Positions 16,219 to 24,898 of a stretch of DNA of 36,279 nucleotides are shown here, one piece after another. The DNA comes from Alphaproteobacteria bacterium. Its GTDB lineage: Bacteria; Pseudomonadota; Alphaproteobacteria; UBA2966. A program made the position numbers and the translations under genes. The stretch covers positions 1 through 36,279 of the forward strand of contig JAGWAU010000041.1 of assembly GCA_021296255.1 (NCBI GenBank). The letters run 5' to 3'. The notes under the pieces are model-generated. The model was not told the DNA's origin and did no database searches. It worked only from the letters and a program-made list of their open reading frames with translations. The number at the start of each line of letters is the position of its first letter. Position 1 is the stretch's first letter.

Positions 16219-17891
16219 GCGCCGGCGTCTCCGCGGCCGTAGTCCCTCGCCGCCGCCCGGGCCGAGACCTTGCCCTCGCGCAGGTCGCGGGCCAGCGCCT
16301 GCGGATCGCGCTCCGCCGGCGGCCCGTAGCCGCCGCCGCCTTGCGTGCGCATGCTGAGCACGTCGCCCTTGCGCAGGCGATGGTTGACGGTCTTCGAGGG
16401 CAGCTCGACCGGGTCCGGGCCGTCGGGGTTGATCACCAGGCGGCCGGGCGCGCCGTCCCCGCCGCCGAACAGGCCGAACGGCGCCACCTTGAACTTGTCG
16501 AACTGGGTGTCGAGCGACCCGGCCTCGTCGAGGAGCTCGATATCGCGGCGCACGCCGAGTCCGCCGCGCTGGCGGCCGGCGCCGCCGCTGTCGGCCACGA
16601 ACTCGTAGCGCGCGAAGCGCAAAGGGTAGCTCGCCTCGACCATCTCGATCGGCGTGTTGGCCAGGTTGTGGATGCCCTGGGAATGGCAGTCGGGTCCATC
16701 CTTGTCGCGGCGCGCGCCCCAGCCGCCGACCTCGATGTCGAAGAAGATCCAGCCGGCGCGGCCGCCCCCGTCGCCGGCCAGGACATGCACGTTCGACATG
16801 CCGTAATACGCCGCCGTGACGCGCTCGGGCACCGCCTGCGACAGCGCCCGCATCAGCGCGTTGACGATGGCGTGGGTGATGGCGTTGCGGCCGACCACCG
16901 GCGCCGGCGGCAGCGCGTTGACCACCGTGCCTTCCGGCGCGGTGATCGCGATCGGCTGGTAGACGCCGTAGTTGGCCGGGATCGTGGGATCGACGATCGC
17001 CAGGATGGCGTAATAGACCGCCGATTCGCAGGACGACAAGGTGGCGTTGATCGGCGAGCGGCGCTGCGCGTCGGTGCCGGTGAAGTCGACATGAATGGTG
17101 CCGTCGCCGATCGTCACCCTGGTCACGATCCTGATCGGGGCGTCGACCACGCCGTCATCGTCGACGAAGTCGTGCGCCTCGTAGGTGCCGGCCGGCAGCT
17201 CGCGCAGGCGGTCGCGCAGCCGCCCCGCCGAGGCCGCGACCGCCGCCTCGAGGCAGTCCATGATGGTGGCGACGCCATAGCGCGCGATCAGCTCGAGCAC
17301 TCCATCGCGGCCGATCTCGAGGGCCGCGGTCTGCGCTCTGAGGTCGCCGATGGTCATCTCCGGCTGGCGGATGTTGGCCGCGATCATCGCGAACAGGCGC
17401 TCGTCGATGGCGCCGCCCTCGAACAGCTTGATCGGCGGAATCCGCAGGCCCTCCTGGTAGATCTCGGTGGCGTCGCCGGCATAGCTGCCGGGCCGCATGC
17501 CGCCGATGTCGAGGTGGTGGCCGAGGGTGCCGCAGATCGCCACTGGCTCCCCGCCCGCGAACACCGGCAGGAAGGTCTGCACGTCGGGCAGATGCTGGCC
17601 GCCCTGGTAGGGATCGTTGGTGACGATGATGTCACCGGGATTCCACGCCGCGATCGGAAACGCCGAGCCGAGGATGGTGCCGAGCGAGCGCGACATCGAA
17701 TTGAGGTGGATCGGAATGCGGCAGGATTGCGCAATGATGCGCCCCTCGAGGTCGAACACCGCCGTCGAGTAGTCCAGCATCTCGCGGATGACGGTCGAGT
17801 AGGAGCTGCGCAGGATCGTCGCCGCCATCTGCTCGGCGACGCCGACCATGGCGTTGTTCACGACCTCCAGCGTGATCGGGTCGACGCGCAT
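16215..17891 (-). CDS. hyuB: Hydantoinase B/oxoprolinase subunit
   Basis: A 558-residue protein of the HyuB family, starting with the typical MRVDPITLEVVNNAM and containing VTNDPYQGGQHLPDV, GTLGHHLDIGGMRPGS, IHVDFTGTDAQ and the C-terminal GGLGVRRDIEL and GGGGYGPP segments. HyuB works with HyuA as an ATP-dependent amidohydrolase on cyclic imides and lactams such as N-methylhydantoin, 5-oxoproline or N-methylpyrrolidone. The ATG at 17891 is chosen because the family N-terminus begins there. Its partner hyuA is 0.9 kb upstream on the same strand, separated by a remnant gene on the other strand, which is an unusual split. It overlaps the enolase-family gene by 4 bases. Confidence 0.92.
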   Translation of the reverse strand: MRVDPITLEVVNNAMVGVAEQMAATILRSSYSTVIREMLDYSTAVFDLEGRIIAQSCRIPIHLNSMSRSLGTILGSAFPIAAWNPGDIIVTNDPYQGGQHLPDVQTFLPVFAGGEPVAICGTLGHHLDIGGMRPGSYAGDATEIYQEGLRIPPIKLFEGGAIDERLFAMIAANIRQPEMTIGDLRAQTAALEIGRDGVLELIARYGVATIMDCLEAAVAASAGRLRDRLRELPAGTYEAHDFVDDDGVVDAPIRIVTRVTIGDGTIHVDFTGTDAQRRSPINATLSSCESAVYYAILAIVDPTIPANYGVYQPIAITAPEGTVVNALPPAPVVGRNAITHAIVNALMRALSQAVPERVTAAYYGMSNVHVLAGDGGGRAGWIFFDIEVGGWGARRDKDGPDCHSQGIHNLANTPIEMVEASYPLRFARYEFVADSGGAGRQRGGLGVRRDIELLDEAGSLDTQFDKFKVAPFGLFGGGDGAPGRLVINPDGPDPVELPSKTVNHRLRKGDVLSMRTQGGGGYGPPAERDPQALARDLREGKVSARAAARDYGRGDAGA

Positions 17892-18024
17892 CGCCTGATT
17901 AGAGCGCGAGTTCGGGCGCAGGCCGGCCCGGCGCATCGGCGCCAGCGCGCCGCGGGTCGGCCTCAGCCAGCTTGTCTTCCCGGCAAGCGATCATGTAAAC
18001 GACCTATCATAACGACGGCCATAG

Positions 18025-18846
18025 CGGAGGGGAGAGCACGACGGGAACTCTACGCGGTTCGCGTATCGGCTCAACGCTCATCCCGTCAGCCTGGTGGCGA
18101 TCGCCCTCGCCATCCCGTTCTGGCAGTCGCTGCACTTCTACCTCACCCATCGCTTCCTGCACTGGCAGCCGATGTACCGGCTCGCGCACGCGGTGCACCA
18201 CCGCAACGACAATGTCGGACCCTGGTCCGGCCTGTCGATGCATCCGATCGAGCATGTCGTCTACTTCAGCAGCGTGCTGATCCACCTGGTCGTAGCCTCG
18301 CATCCACTGCATGTCATCCTGCACCTGCAGTGGAACGCCCTGGGTGCGGCGACCTCGCACGCCGGGTTCGAGTGCCTGCTGTTCAAGGGCCGGCGCGTCG
18401 TCCTGCTGGGCGACTTCTTCCACCAGCTCCATCACCGCTTCTACAACTGTAACTTGGGCAACGGATACATCCCCTGCGACCGCTGGTTCGGGACCGAGTA
18501 CGAGGGGACGCCCGAGTCGATGGCCCGCATCCGCGAACGTCGGCGGGCCGGCCGGCCCTGGCATGATCCGGTAGCTTTCGGGAAGGTGGATTTCCAGACG
18601 TACGGACTCGATCCGGTTCCGGGGATAGCTCGCTCCGCTCATGTGAACGTGGCGCCGAATCCGCGCGCCGCGTCCAGCACCTCGACCGCACGGCTGGCCT
18701 TCATTCGATCGAGAGGCGTCGCCACCGCGTCTTCGAAGGGTCATTCCTGTAGTCCCGCGGTTCGATACGGCGGCGTGGTCAGCTCCCGACCTCGATCAGC
18801 AGGTTGCCGACGGCGTCGACGCGGGCGCGCTGCCCGGGATGGATGA
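18025..18846 (+). pseudogene. Sterol desaturase/fatty acid hydroxylase family, 5'-truncated remnant
   Basis: The frame opens after a TAG at 18022-18024 and has no ATG; the earliest usable start is a GTG at 18094. Homology is clear from about 18070 to 18605. The di-iron His motifs are HFYLTHRFLHW, HAVHHRND, SMHPIEH and DFFHQLHHRFY, ending CDRWFGTEYEGTPESMARIRERR. Family members normally have 100 or more residues of membrane segments before the first His motif; these are absent, and the last 80 codons (after FQTYGLD) look non-coding and run into the end of hyuA. The sequence upstream to hyuB holds no missing N-terminus. I interpret it as a broken gene left between hyuA and hyuB. A short functional protein cannot be fully excluded. 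Confidence 0.7.
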
Positions 18847-20830
18847 CGGTGGTGCTGTCGGCCTGCTCGACGATCGCCGGGCCGGCGAGCCGGGCGCCGG
18901 CCGACAGCGCGTCGCGGTCGTAGATGTCGGTCGTGACCGCGCCCGCGCTCTCCTCGAAATAGGCCGCGCGCCGCTCCTTGCGCACGGCCGCGCCGGCGGC
19001 GGCGGGGCGGCGCCGCGGCTCGGGCGGCGCCATGACGCCGATCGCGGCGACCCGGCCGCTCACGAGCTCTACCGGCTTGTCCGGGTGGTGGTGGGCGTAG
19101 AGCTGCTGGTGGAGGTTGTGGAAAGCCGCGATGAGGGCCGCCGCGGCGCGGTCGTCGAGCGCGCCCGCCGGCACCGGGACGTTGACCTCGTAGGCTTGGC
19201 CGACATAGCGCATGTCCGCGCTGCGCTGCAGGCGCCGCGCGTCCGCGCCCACGCCGTCGCGTTGCAGGGCCGCATGGGCTTCGCCGTCGAGACCGCGAAA
19301 CAGGGCATCGAGGGCGTCGCCGGCGATCTCGGCGCGGCGCAGCAGCCGGGTCCGCACATAGTCATGGCGGATATCCGACATCATCAGGCCCACCGCCGAG
19401 AAGACGCCCGGCCGCTCCGGCACCAGCACGGTGGGAATCCCGACCGCCTTGGCCAGCGCCGCCGCGTGCATCGGGCCGGCGCCGCCGAACGCCACCAATG
19501 CCAGGTCGCGCGGGTCGTAGCCCTTCTCCGCCGAGCTGACGCGCAGCGCCCGTTCCATGTTGGCGTTGGCGATGCGGACGATGCCGGCCGCGGCCTGCTC
19601 GAGCGACATGGTCAGGGGCGCGGCCACGGCGTCGGCGATGGCGGCCCGCGCGGCGCCGAGATCGACCCGCATCTCGCCGCCGACGAAGCGGTCGGGGTGG
19701 AGCCGTCCCAGGACCAGATTGGCGTCGGTGACGGTCGGCCGGGTGCCGCCGCGCCGGTAGGCGGCCGGCCCCGGGTCGGCGCCGGCGCTGTGCGGGCCGA
19801 CATGCAGGCCGCCGCGCTCGTCGAGCCAGGCGATGCTGCCGGCGCCGGCGCCGATGGTGTTGATCTCGATCATCGGCACCTTGACCGGAAGCCCGGCGAT
19901 CCCGCCCTCGGTGGACATGCGCAGCTCGCCCCCGTGGATCAGCGAGATATCCGTGCTGGTGCCGCCCATATCGACGCCGAGCAGGTTGGACCGCCCGGTG
20001 GCGGCGCCCAGGCGCTGGACCGCGAGCGCGCCGCCGGCGGGGCCGGAGGTGATCATCCGCACCGGATAGTCCCGCGCCGCGCCGACCGTCAGCGAGCCGC
20101 CGTTGGACTGCATCAGCAGAACGGCGGCGTGGGGCAGCAGCGCTCGCACCCGGGGCGCGATGTCCTCGAGATACGCGGTCACCAGCGGCATCGCCGCCGC
20201 GTTCAGGACCACGGTGCTCATGCGCTCGAACTCGCGAATCTCCCGGCACACCTCGTGCGAGGCGGCGACGTGGACGCCGGGAACGGCCTGGCGCAGCCAG
20301 TCCCGCACCAGCGCCTCGTTGGCCGGATTGACGAACGCGTTGAGGAAGCAGACCGCGACGGCGCGGGCGCCGCCATCGCGGATCGGCTCCCGCAGCGCCA
20401 CCACCGCGCCGTGATCGGGCTCCACCAGCACCTCGCCCGCGGCCGACATCCGCTCCGCCACGCACAGCCGCCGCTCGCGCGGCACCACCGGTTCGACCTT
20501 GTCCTGCTGCAGATCGTACATGTCGGCGCGAAAGTGGCGGCCGATCTCGAGGACGTCGCGGAACCCTTCGGTCGTCACCAGCGCGGTCGCGGGCAGCTTC
20601 CGCTCGAGCACCGCGTTGGTCACGATCGTGGTGCCGTGCACCAGCATCGACACCTCGCCCGTATCGGCCCCGGCCAGCGCCAGCCCGCGCTCTACGGCGT
20701 CGATCAGGGCGCCGCCGGGGTCGTCGTGACGGCTCGGGACCTTGGTCGCAACGATCCGTCCCGATCCTTCTTCGAGGACGGTGATGTCGGTGAAGGTCCC
20801 GCCGATGTCGATTCCGAGCCGCACCGCCAT
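18779..20830 (-). CDS. hyuA: Hydantoinase/oxoprolinase subunit A
   Basis: A 683-residue ATP-binding subunit of the HyuA family. The N-terminal actin-like phosphate motif is RLGIDIGGTFTD (4-15); other signatures are HGTTIVTNAVLERK, SNGGSLTVGAARDYPVRMITSGPAGG, VDMGGTSTD, the Gly-rich GAGAGSIAWLD, and the late FGGAGPMHAAALA. With HyuB it forms an ATP-driven ring-opening enzyme for a hydantoin, lactam or oxoproline-like substrate. The ATG at 20830 begins directly at the conserved motif. It is 10 bases downstream of the Rieske oxygenase gene. The overall length matches the single-subunit HyuA type, not the fused eukaryotic oxoprolinase. Confidence 0.94.
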   Translation of the reverse strand: MAVRLGIDIGGTFTDITVLEEGSGRIVATKVPSRHDDPGGALIDAVERGLALAGADTGEVSMLVHGTTIVTNAVLERKLPATALVTTEGFRDVLEIGRHFRADMYDLQQDKVEPVVPRERRLCVAERMSAAGEVLVEPDHGAVVALREPIRDGGARAVAVCFLNAFVNPANEALVRDWLRQAVPGVHVAASHEVCREIREFERMSTVVLNAAAMPLVTAYLEDIAPRVRALLPHAAVLLMQSNGGSLTVGAARDYPVRMITSGPAGGALAVQRLGAATGRSNLLGVDMGGTSTDISLIHGGELRMSTEGGIAGLPVKVPMIEINTIGAGAGSIAWLDERGGLHVGPHSAGADPGPAAYRRGGTRPTVTDANLVLGRLHPDRFVGGEMRVDLGAARAAIADAVAAPLTMSLEQAAAGIVRIANANMERALRVSSAEKGYDPRDLALVAFGGAGPMHAAALAKAVGIPTVLVPERPGVFSAVGLMMSDIRHDYVRTRLLRRAEIAGDALDALFRGLDGEAHAALQRDGVGADARRLQRSADMRYVGQAYEVNVPVPAGALDDRAAAALIAAFHNLHQQLYAHHHPDKPVELVSGRVAAIGVMAPPEPRRRPAAAGAAVRKERRAAYFEESAGAVTTDIYDRDALSAGARLAGPAIVEQADSTTVIHPGQRARVDAVGNLLIEVGS

Positions 20831-20840
20831 GGTGCCGGCC

Positions 20841-21971
20841 TCAGTCCACGCCGTTCAGGGCCCGCCACACCAGTGCGTCGAAATGATGGACCGAGGCTTC
20901 GCTGCGCCACGAGCCGGCGGCATCGACCATCAGGCGGCCGCCGCGGAAGCCCCGCGATCCGAGACCGCGCTGGACGCTCTCGACCACCGAGATATCCTCG
21001 GGGTTGAGCTCGTCGCGAAAGAAATCGAACACCGCCAGCTCCGGCGCCTCGGGCGGATCGCTGCGGCCGAAATTGACCAGGGTCTCGTGGCAGGTCTCCG
21101 GCCCGGTCGGCATGACGTGGAAGATCTGGAAGTTGGAGGCGCCGGGACGGGCGACGAAGCACACGTTCGGCCACAGCGACCAGAGGTGGACGTCGTCGAT
21201 GTCGCCGTCGGCGCGGAACTTGAACTCGAGGTCGTCCGCCGCCGCTTCATTGGCGCGGATCACATGGCTCGAGAAGACGCCGCGATCCTCGGTCTCCCAG
21301 GAAGGCTTGACGCTCCCGCTCTCGCTCATCGCGCGGGTGTGGACCACCGGGCAGTGGTAGCACTCGTTGAAATTCTCGATCACCACCTTCCAGTTGGCGG
21401 CGATGTCGAAGCGGTCGCGCCGGAACGGCACGAGGTCGTCGAAGTCGGGAATCCGGTCGCGGAAATTGCGCGCCAGATCGCCGGCGAGCTCGCCGAGCGG
21501 CGGCCCCCCGGCGCCGAGATGGACGAACACCATGGTGGCGAACAGCTCCGTCCTGACCTCGGTGAGGCCGAACTCGCCATGGTCGAAGCCGGCGACGGCG
21601 TCGGCGTTGCCGGCCGCCTTGAGGCGGCCGTCGAAATCGTAGCTCCAGGCGTGGTAGGGGCAGGTCAGGGCGCGCGCGCGCCCCGAGCCGCTGACCAGCT
21701 CGTGGCCGCGATGCGCGCAGACATTGTGAAACGCGCGGATGCGCCCGCGGCGGTCGCGCAGCACGACGAGGCTCTGGTCGAGAATCGAGGTCGTGAAGTA
21801 CGAGCCCGGCTGCGGCAGGTCGTGGACGACGCCGGCGAACTGCCAGCTCTGCAGGAAGATCGCCTCCGCCTCCCGCGCCAGCACGGCCGGATCGCGGTAC
21901 CAGTGCGCCGGCAGCCCGGTAGAGGCCAACGCGTCGTCGGGGCGAAACCCCGATTCGGCGGCTTGGCTCAT
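20841..21971 (-). CDS. Rieske-type aromatic ring-hydroxylating/demethylating oxygenase, alpha subunit
   Basis: A 376-residue oxygenase. The Rieske 2Fe-2S site is C85-x-H87 (CAHRGH) and C104-x2-H107 (CPYHAW). The mononuclear iron site is NFNECYHCPVVH with H206 and H211; the third ligand Asp is expected in PEDISVVESVQRGL near the C-terminus. The bridging acidic residue E203 is present. It resembles the betaine/carnitine/choline-type Rieske enzymes that demethylate or hydroxylate small charged substrates. No reductase gene is next to it, so electrons must come from elsewhere. It is 7 bases downstream of the RidA-like gene and upstream of hyuA. The ATG at 21971 gives the family-typical N-terminus. 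Confidence 0.92.
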   Translation of the reverse strand: MSQAAESGFRPDDALASTGLPAHWYRDPAVLAREAEAIFLQSWQFAGVVHDLPQPGSYFTTSILDQSLVVLRDRRGRIRAFHNVCAHRGHELVSGSGRARALTCPYHAWSYDFDGRLKAAGNADAVAGFDHGEFGLTEVRTELFATMVFVHLGAGGPPLGELAGDLARNFRDRIPDFDDLVPFRRDRFDIAANWKVVIENFNECYHCPVVHTRAMSESGSVKPSWETEDRGVFSSHVIRANEAAADDLEFKFRADGDIDDVHLWSLWPNVCFVARPGASNFQIFHVMPTGPETCHETLVNFGRSDPPEAPELAVFDFFRDELNPEDISVVESVQRGLGSRGFRGGRLMVDAAGSWRSEASVHHFDALVWRALNGVD

Positions 21972-21978
21972 CGCCCCC

Positions 21979-23139
21979 TCACACCGCGATGGCGCACAGC
22001 GACACCTCGTCGAGGCCGGCGAGCTCGGCGCCGGTCATGCACAGCGCCGGCGGGTCGTCGCCGAGCCGGTCCCGTGCCTTCTCGAGGAAGCGGTCCTGCG
22101 CGTTGACGTCACGCAGGAAGACATCGAGCCGCACGAGGCGCGAGCGGTCCGAGCCGGCGGCCGCCAGCCGCGCCTCCAGGGTGGCGAGGGCGTGGTCGAT
22201 CTGGCCTTCGACGTCGCCGGCCAGCGCCGCCTGCGGCGCCCCCGTCATGGCGTCGGCCGCGCCCCGGCATTCGCCGAGGAACAGGTAGCCGGCGCCGGAT
22301 ACCGCCAGCGCGTCACCGGCGGCGTCCCTCGCCCGCACCTCCTTCTCCCGGCCGGGAACGAGCGCCAGGGAGGTGATCTCGACCTCGCCGCGCATCCCCA
22401 GTGGCAGCGGTATCATCGTCGCCGCGACTGCGGCATCGCCGAGCGCCCGGCGGCGCAATCGCTGCTCCTCGGCGATGCGGGCGCGGTCGCGCAGGTAGCA
22501 GTCGAGGCGCAGGACCTGCTCGGGGCCAGCTCCGGCACGGTCCAGCAGATGCTCGATCAGGCGGTAGCAGGAGGCGGTCTGGGCGGCGAACGCATCTGCC
22601 GTCTCCTCGGCCACGGCGGCATCGGCGAGATGGTCGCGGTAGCCGCGCACGCCGGAGAGGAACAGCAGCGGCCCGCCGCGCACCACGCCCGAGATGCTGC
22701 CCATGCCATAGGCGTCGCCGGTCACCAGCACCTCGTGGTCGGCGGGGTCGGCCGCGGCCACCACCGCGGTCGTCAGCATGTTGATCCCCGACAGCTTGGC
22801 CGCGACCCCGGTGCTGGCCTGCGGCGCCGGCCGGCCGAACAGATCCTGGCGGAACGTCTGGCGCCGGTCGATCCAATCCATGCTCGAAACGTAGTGATCG
22901 ATGCGGACCACCGCCGCCGGCGCGACGCCGGCCGCTTCCAGCAGCGCGGCCACGCGTCCGTAGGAGATCGCGGTCTGCCGGTCGGCGTCGCCCCACAGGT
23001 CGGCGGAGATCGCGCCGTCGGCGGGATCGCGATGGCCGTCGCAGCCCGAGGTGAACAACAGCGGGCCGGCGCGGACAATGCCGGCGAATCCGGGGACCGG
23101 ATCGTCGCGGACCACGATCTCCTTGTCGATCCCGTCCAT
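21979..23139 (-). CDS. Three-domain RidA/YjgF-like protein
   Basis: A 386-residue protein made of three consecutive RidA-like domains (about 1-128, 129-258 and 259-386). Each shows the core layout: G-P-L-L-F-x-S-G at the start (VRAGPLLFTSGCDG, VRGGPLLFLSGVRG, SGAGYLFLGECRG), an amphipathic helix ending in a Leu/Ala-rich run, and a VxRxDxYxxD/S strand. The Arg of canonical RidA that acts on enamine/imine intermediates (in the P-A-R segment) reads Ala, Ala and Leu in the three domains, so classical deaminase activity is doubtful. It is the first gene of the operon that runs through the Rieske, Hyu and ligase genes. The ATG at 23139 lacks a good ribosome binding site. Confidence 0.82.
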   Translation of the reverse strand: MDGIDKEIVVRDDPVPGFAGIVRAGPLLFTSGCDGHRDPADGAISADLWGDADRQTAISYGRVAALLEAAGVAPAAVVRIDHYVSSMDWIDRRQTFRQDLFGRPAPQASTGVAAKLSGINMLTTAVVAAADPADHEVLVTGDAYGMGSISGVVRGGPLLFLSGVRGYRDHLADAAVAEETADAFAAQTASCYRLIEHLLDRAGAGPEQVLRLDCYLRDRARIAEEQRLRRRALGDAAVAATMIPLPLGMRGEVEITSLALVPGREKEVRARDAAGDALAVSGAGYLFLGECRGAADAMTGAPQAALAGDVEGQIDHALATLEARLAAAGSDRSRLVRLDVFLRDVNAQDRFLEKARDRLGDDPPALCMTGAELAGLDEVSLCAIAV

Positions 23140-23228
23140 GGCGCGGCGCGTTCAGCCGAACGGGCGTCGGGCGCCCGCCATGAAGCGGGGTGCCGCCCGG
23201 TGCGGGCGGTCGAAGGCCGGCGAATCAG

Positions 23229-23253
23229 AAGGCCCGCGAACGGCGCGGGCCTT
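23229..23253 (-). terminator. Probable terminator of the cold-shock gene
   Basis: A perfect 10-base stem (AAGGCCCGCG at 23229-23238 with CGCGGGCCTT at 23244-23253) and a 5-base loop lie 21 bases beyond the cold-shock stop codon. Read on the minus strand the stem ends in CTT followed by CTGATT, a weak T-tract. It would separate the cold-shock transcript from the downstream catabolic operon. Confidence 0.6.
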
Positions 23254-23273
23254 GCGATCTGCGGCCGTGGCGG

Positions 23274-23483
23274 TCACTCGGCCAGCGACAGATTCTCCGC
23301 CGAGCTCTTGCCGTCTCGTCCGGGCTGCAGCTCGTACTCCACGCGCTGGCCTTCCCTCAGGTTCGACAGGCCCGCCCTCTCGACGGCGGAGATGTGAACG
23401 AACGCGTCTTTCGAGCCATCGTCGGGGCTGATGAAGCCATAGCCCTTGGCGGCGTTGAACCACTTCACGGTGCCAATTGTCAT
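23274..23483 (-). CDS. cspA: Cold-shock domain protein (CspA family)
   Basis: A 69-residue single cold-shock domain. The RNA-binding motifs are KGYGFISPDD (RNP1) and DAFVHISAVE (RNP2), with aromatic residues W8 and F9 in GTVKWFNAAKGYGF. It binds single-stranded RNA/DNA and acts as an RNA chaperone. The ATG at 23483 is chosen because the family start MTIGTVKWF fits exactly and AGGATTGG lies upstream; the frame to 23501 would add six residues. It has its own promoter and a long leader and is probably not part of the catabolic operon around it. Confidence 0.95.
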   Translation of the reverse strand: MTIGTVKWFNAAKGYGFISPDDGSKDAFVHISAVERAGLSNLREGQRVEYELQPGRDGKSSAENLSLAE

Positions 23484-23622
23484 CGATCCAATCCTCGTCA
23501 ATCATCGCAGTGCTGCGCGCTCGGCGCAACGAGGTCTCAGCTCATCGAATCTGGGGGTATTGCAGCTTGGTCGGCGTGACGAAGCGGCGGCTACGCCGGG
23601 ATCTTCAGGACTGATGGCTGAA

Positions 23623-23651
23623 TTTATAGCCAGGGCGGGGGGCGGCAACAA
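23623..23651 (-). promoter_or_regulatory. Sigma-70-type promoter of the cold-shock gene, with long leader
   Basis: On the minus strand TTGTTG (complement of 23646-23651) and TATAAA (complement of 23623-23628) are separated by exactly 17 bases. Transcription would start near 23616 and leave a leader of about 130 bases before the cold-shock ATG. Long untranslated leaders are known for cspA-type genes, where they fold differently in the cold. The leader holds several short inverted repeats but I did not fold it. Confidence 0.6.
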
Positions 23652-23689
23652 ACGAAATCGACGCCGGCGCGTCCGCGCGCGGCGGCGAT

Positions 23690-24847
23690 TCAGCCGTCGC
23701 CGCTGCCGTTCAGCGCCTCCCAGACCAGATTGTCGAAATGGTGGGTGCCGTGCTCGCTACGCCACGACCGTTCGGCATCGACCATCAGGCGGCCGCCCCG
23801 ATAGCCGCGCGAGCGCACCCCCGCCGCCTGCATCTCCATCGCTTCCTTGTCCTGCGGGAACACGCCGAAGGCATAGTTGTCCATGTGCGCGAGGTCGTGC
23901 GGCGTCGGCACCTCGCTCGGACACAGCGAGACGATGGCGCGCCGCGAGGTCTCGGGTCCGGTCGCCTGGCTGTGCAGCAGCTTGATGTTGGGCGGGCCTT
24001 GGTGGGTAACGAAAATCAGGTTCGGCCACAGGTACCAGATGTAGACGTCGCGCAAGACGGCGTCGCCGAAGTCGTAGAGCAGCTCGTCGCGGCGCTCGTC
24101 GATCAGCTCGTAGTTGCCGTGGATGACGTGCTCCTGCCAGTACGCCTCCTCCCTCGAGTCCCAGCTCGTGTCGAGGTAGCCGTTCTCGCCGCCCATGATC
24201 TGCGGGTGGATCACGGGGCAGTGGTAGCATTCCAGCCCGTCCGGCTGGAACTTCCAGTTGGCGGCGATGTTCCAGGTGTCGGTGCGCACCCATTTGAGGT
24301 CATCGAAGCCGGGGATGGCCGTGCGCATCGATTCGAGCAGGCCGCCGGCCATCTCGCGCAGCGCCGGGCCCTCGGCGGCGAGATTGACGAACACCATGGG
24401 CCCGAACGCCTCGACGCGCACCGGGGTCAGGGCGAAATCGGCGAGCTCGAAGCCGGCCACGTTCTCGGCGTTGCCGGCGGCCTTGAGACCACCCTCGAGG
24501 TCGTAGGACCAGGCGTGGAACGGACAGGTCAGGATCGTGCGGTTGCCCTTGCCCTCGACCAGGACATGGCCGCGGTGCATGCACACATTGTGATAGGCGC
24601 GAAGCGCGCCGGCGCGATCGACCACCACGACGATCTTCTGGTCGAGGATGTCGGCGGTGATGTAGTCGCCGGGGTCGCGGAGATCCTGGAGCAGCCCGAC
24701 ATACTGCCAGGTGCGGAACCAGATATTCTCCTTCTCGCGCTCGTGGATCTCGGGCGAGAAGTAGTAGTGCGGCGGCAGCGTCCCGGACCGCTCGGGGTCG
24801 GCGAGGAACGGGACCTTGGGGCGTGGGGCGGTGCTATCGGCGGACAT
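23690..24847 (-). CDS. Rieske oxygenase alpha subunit (second copy in the window)
   Basis: A 385-residue Rieske oxygenase related to the one at 20841-21971. Rieske site: C89-x-H91 (CMHRGH) and C108-x2-H111 (CPFHAW). The iron site is GLECYHCPVIH with H209 and H214, and a likely third ligand in PQDKEAMEMQ. Between NWK and CYHC it has seven residues (FQPDGLE), where the other copy has eight (VVIENFNE), so the bridging helix is one residue shorter. The ATG at 24847 is preceded by GGGAGG. It is followed by the cold-shock gene and preceded, 51 bases upstream, by the SMP-30 gene, probably one transcript. It could be a mono-oxygenase or demethylase; the reductase is not in the window. Confidence 0.9.
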   Translation of the reverse strand: MSADSTAPRPKVPFLADPERSGTLPPHYYFSPEIHEREKENIWFRTWQYVGLLQDLRDPGDYITADILDQKIVVVVDRAGALRAYHNVCMHRGHVLVEGKGNRTILTCPFHAWSYDLEGGLKAAGNAENVAGFELADFALTPVRVEAFGPMVFVNLAAEGPALREMAGGLLESMRTAIPGFDDLKWVRTDTWNIAANWKFQPDGLECYHCPVIHPQIMGGENGYLDTSWDSREEAYWQEHVIHGNYELIDERRDELLYDFGDAVLRDVYIWYLWPNLIFVTHQGPPNIKLLHSQATGPETSRRAIVSLCPSEVPTPHDLAHMDNYAFGVFPQDKEAMEMQAAGVRSRGYRGGRLMVDAERSWRSEHGTHHFDNLVWEALNGSGDG

Positions 24848-24898
24848 GGCGCCTCCCGGATGCGGATCGACGGTGCGGCCCAGTGTCGGCGATCCGCG

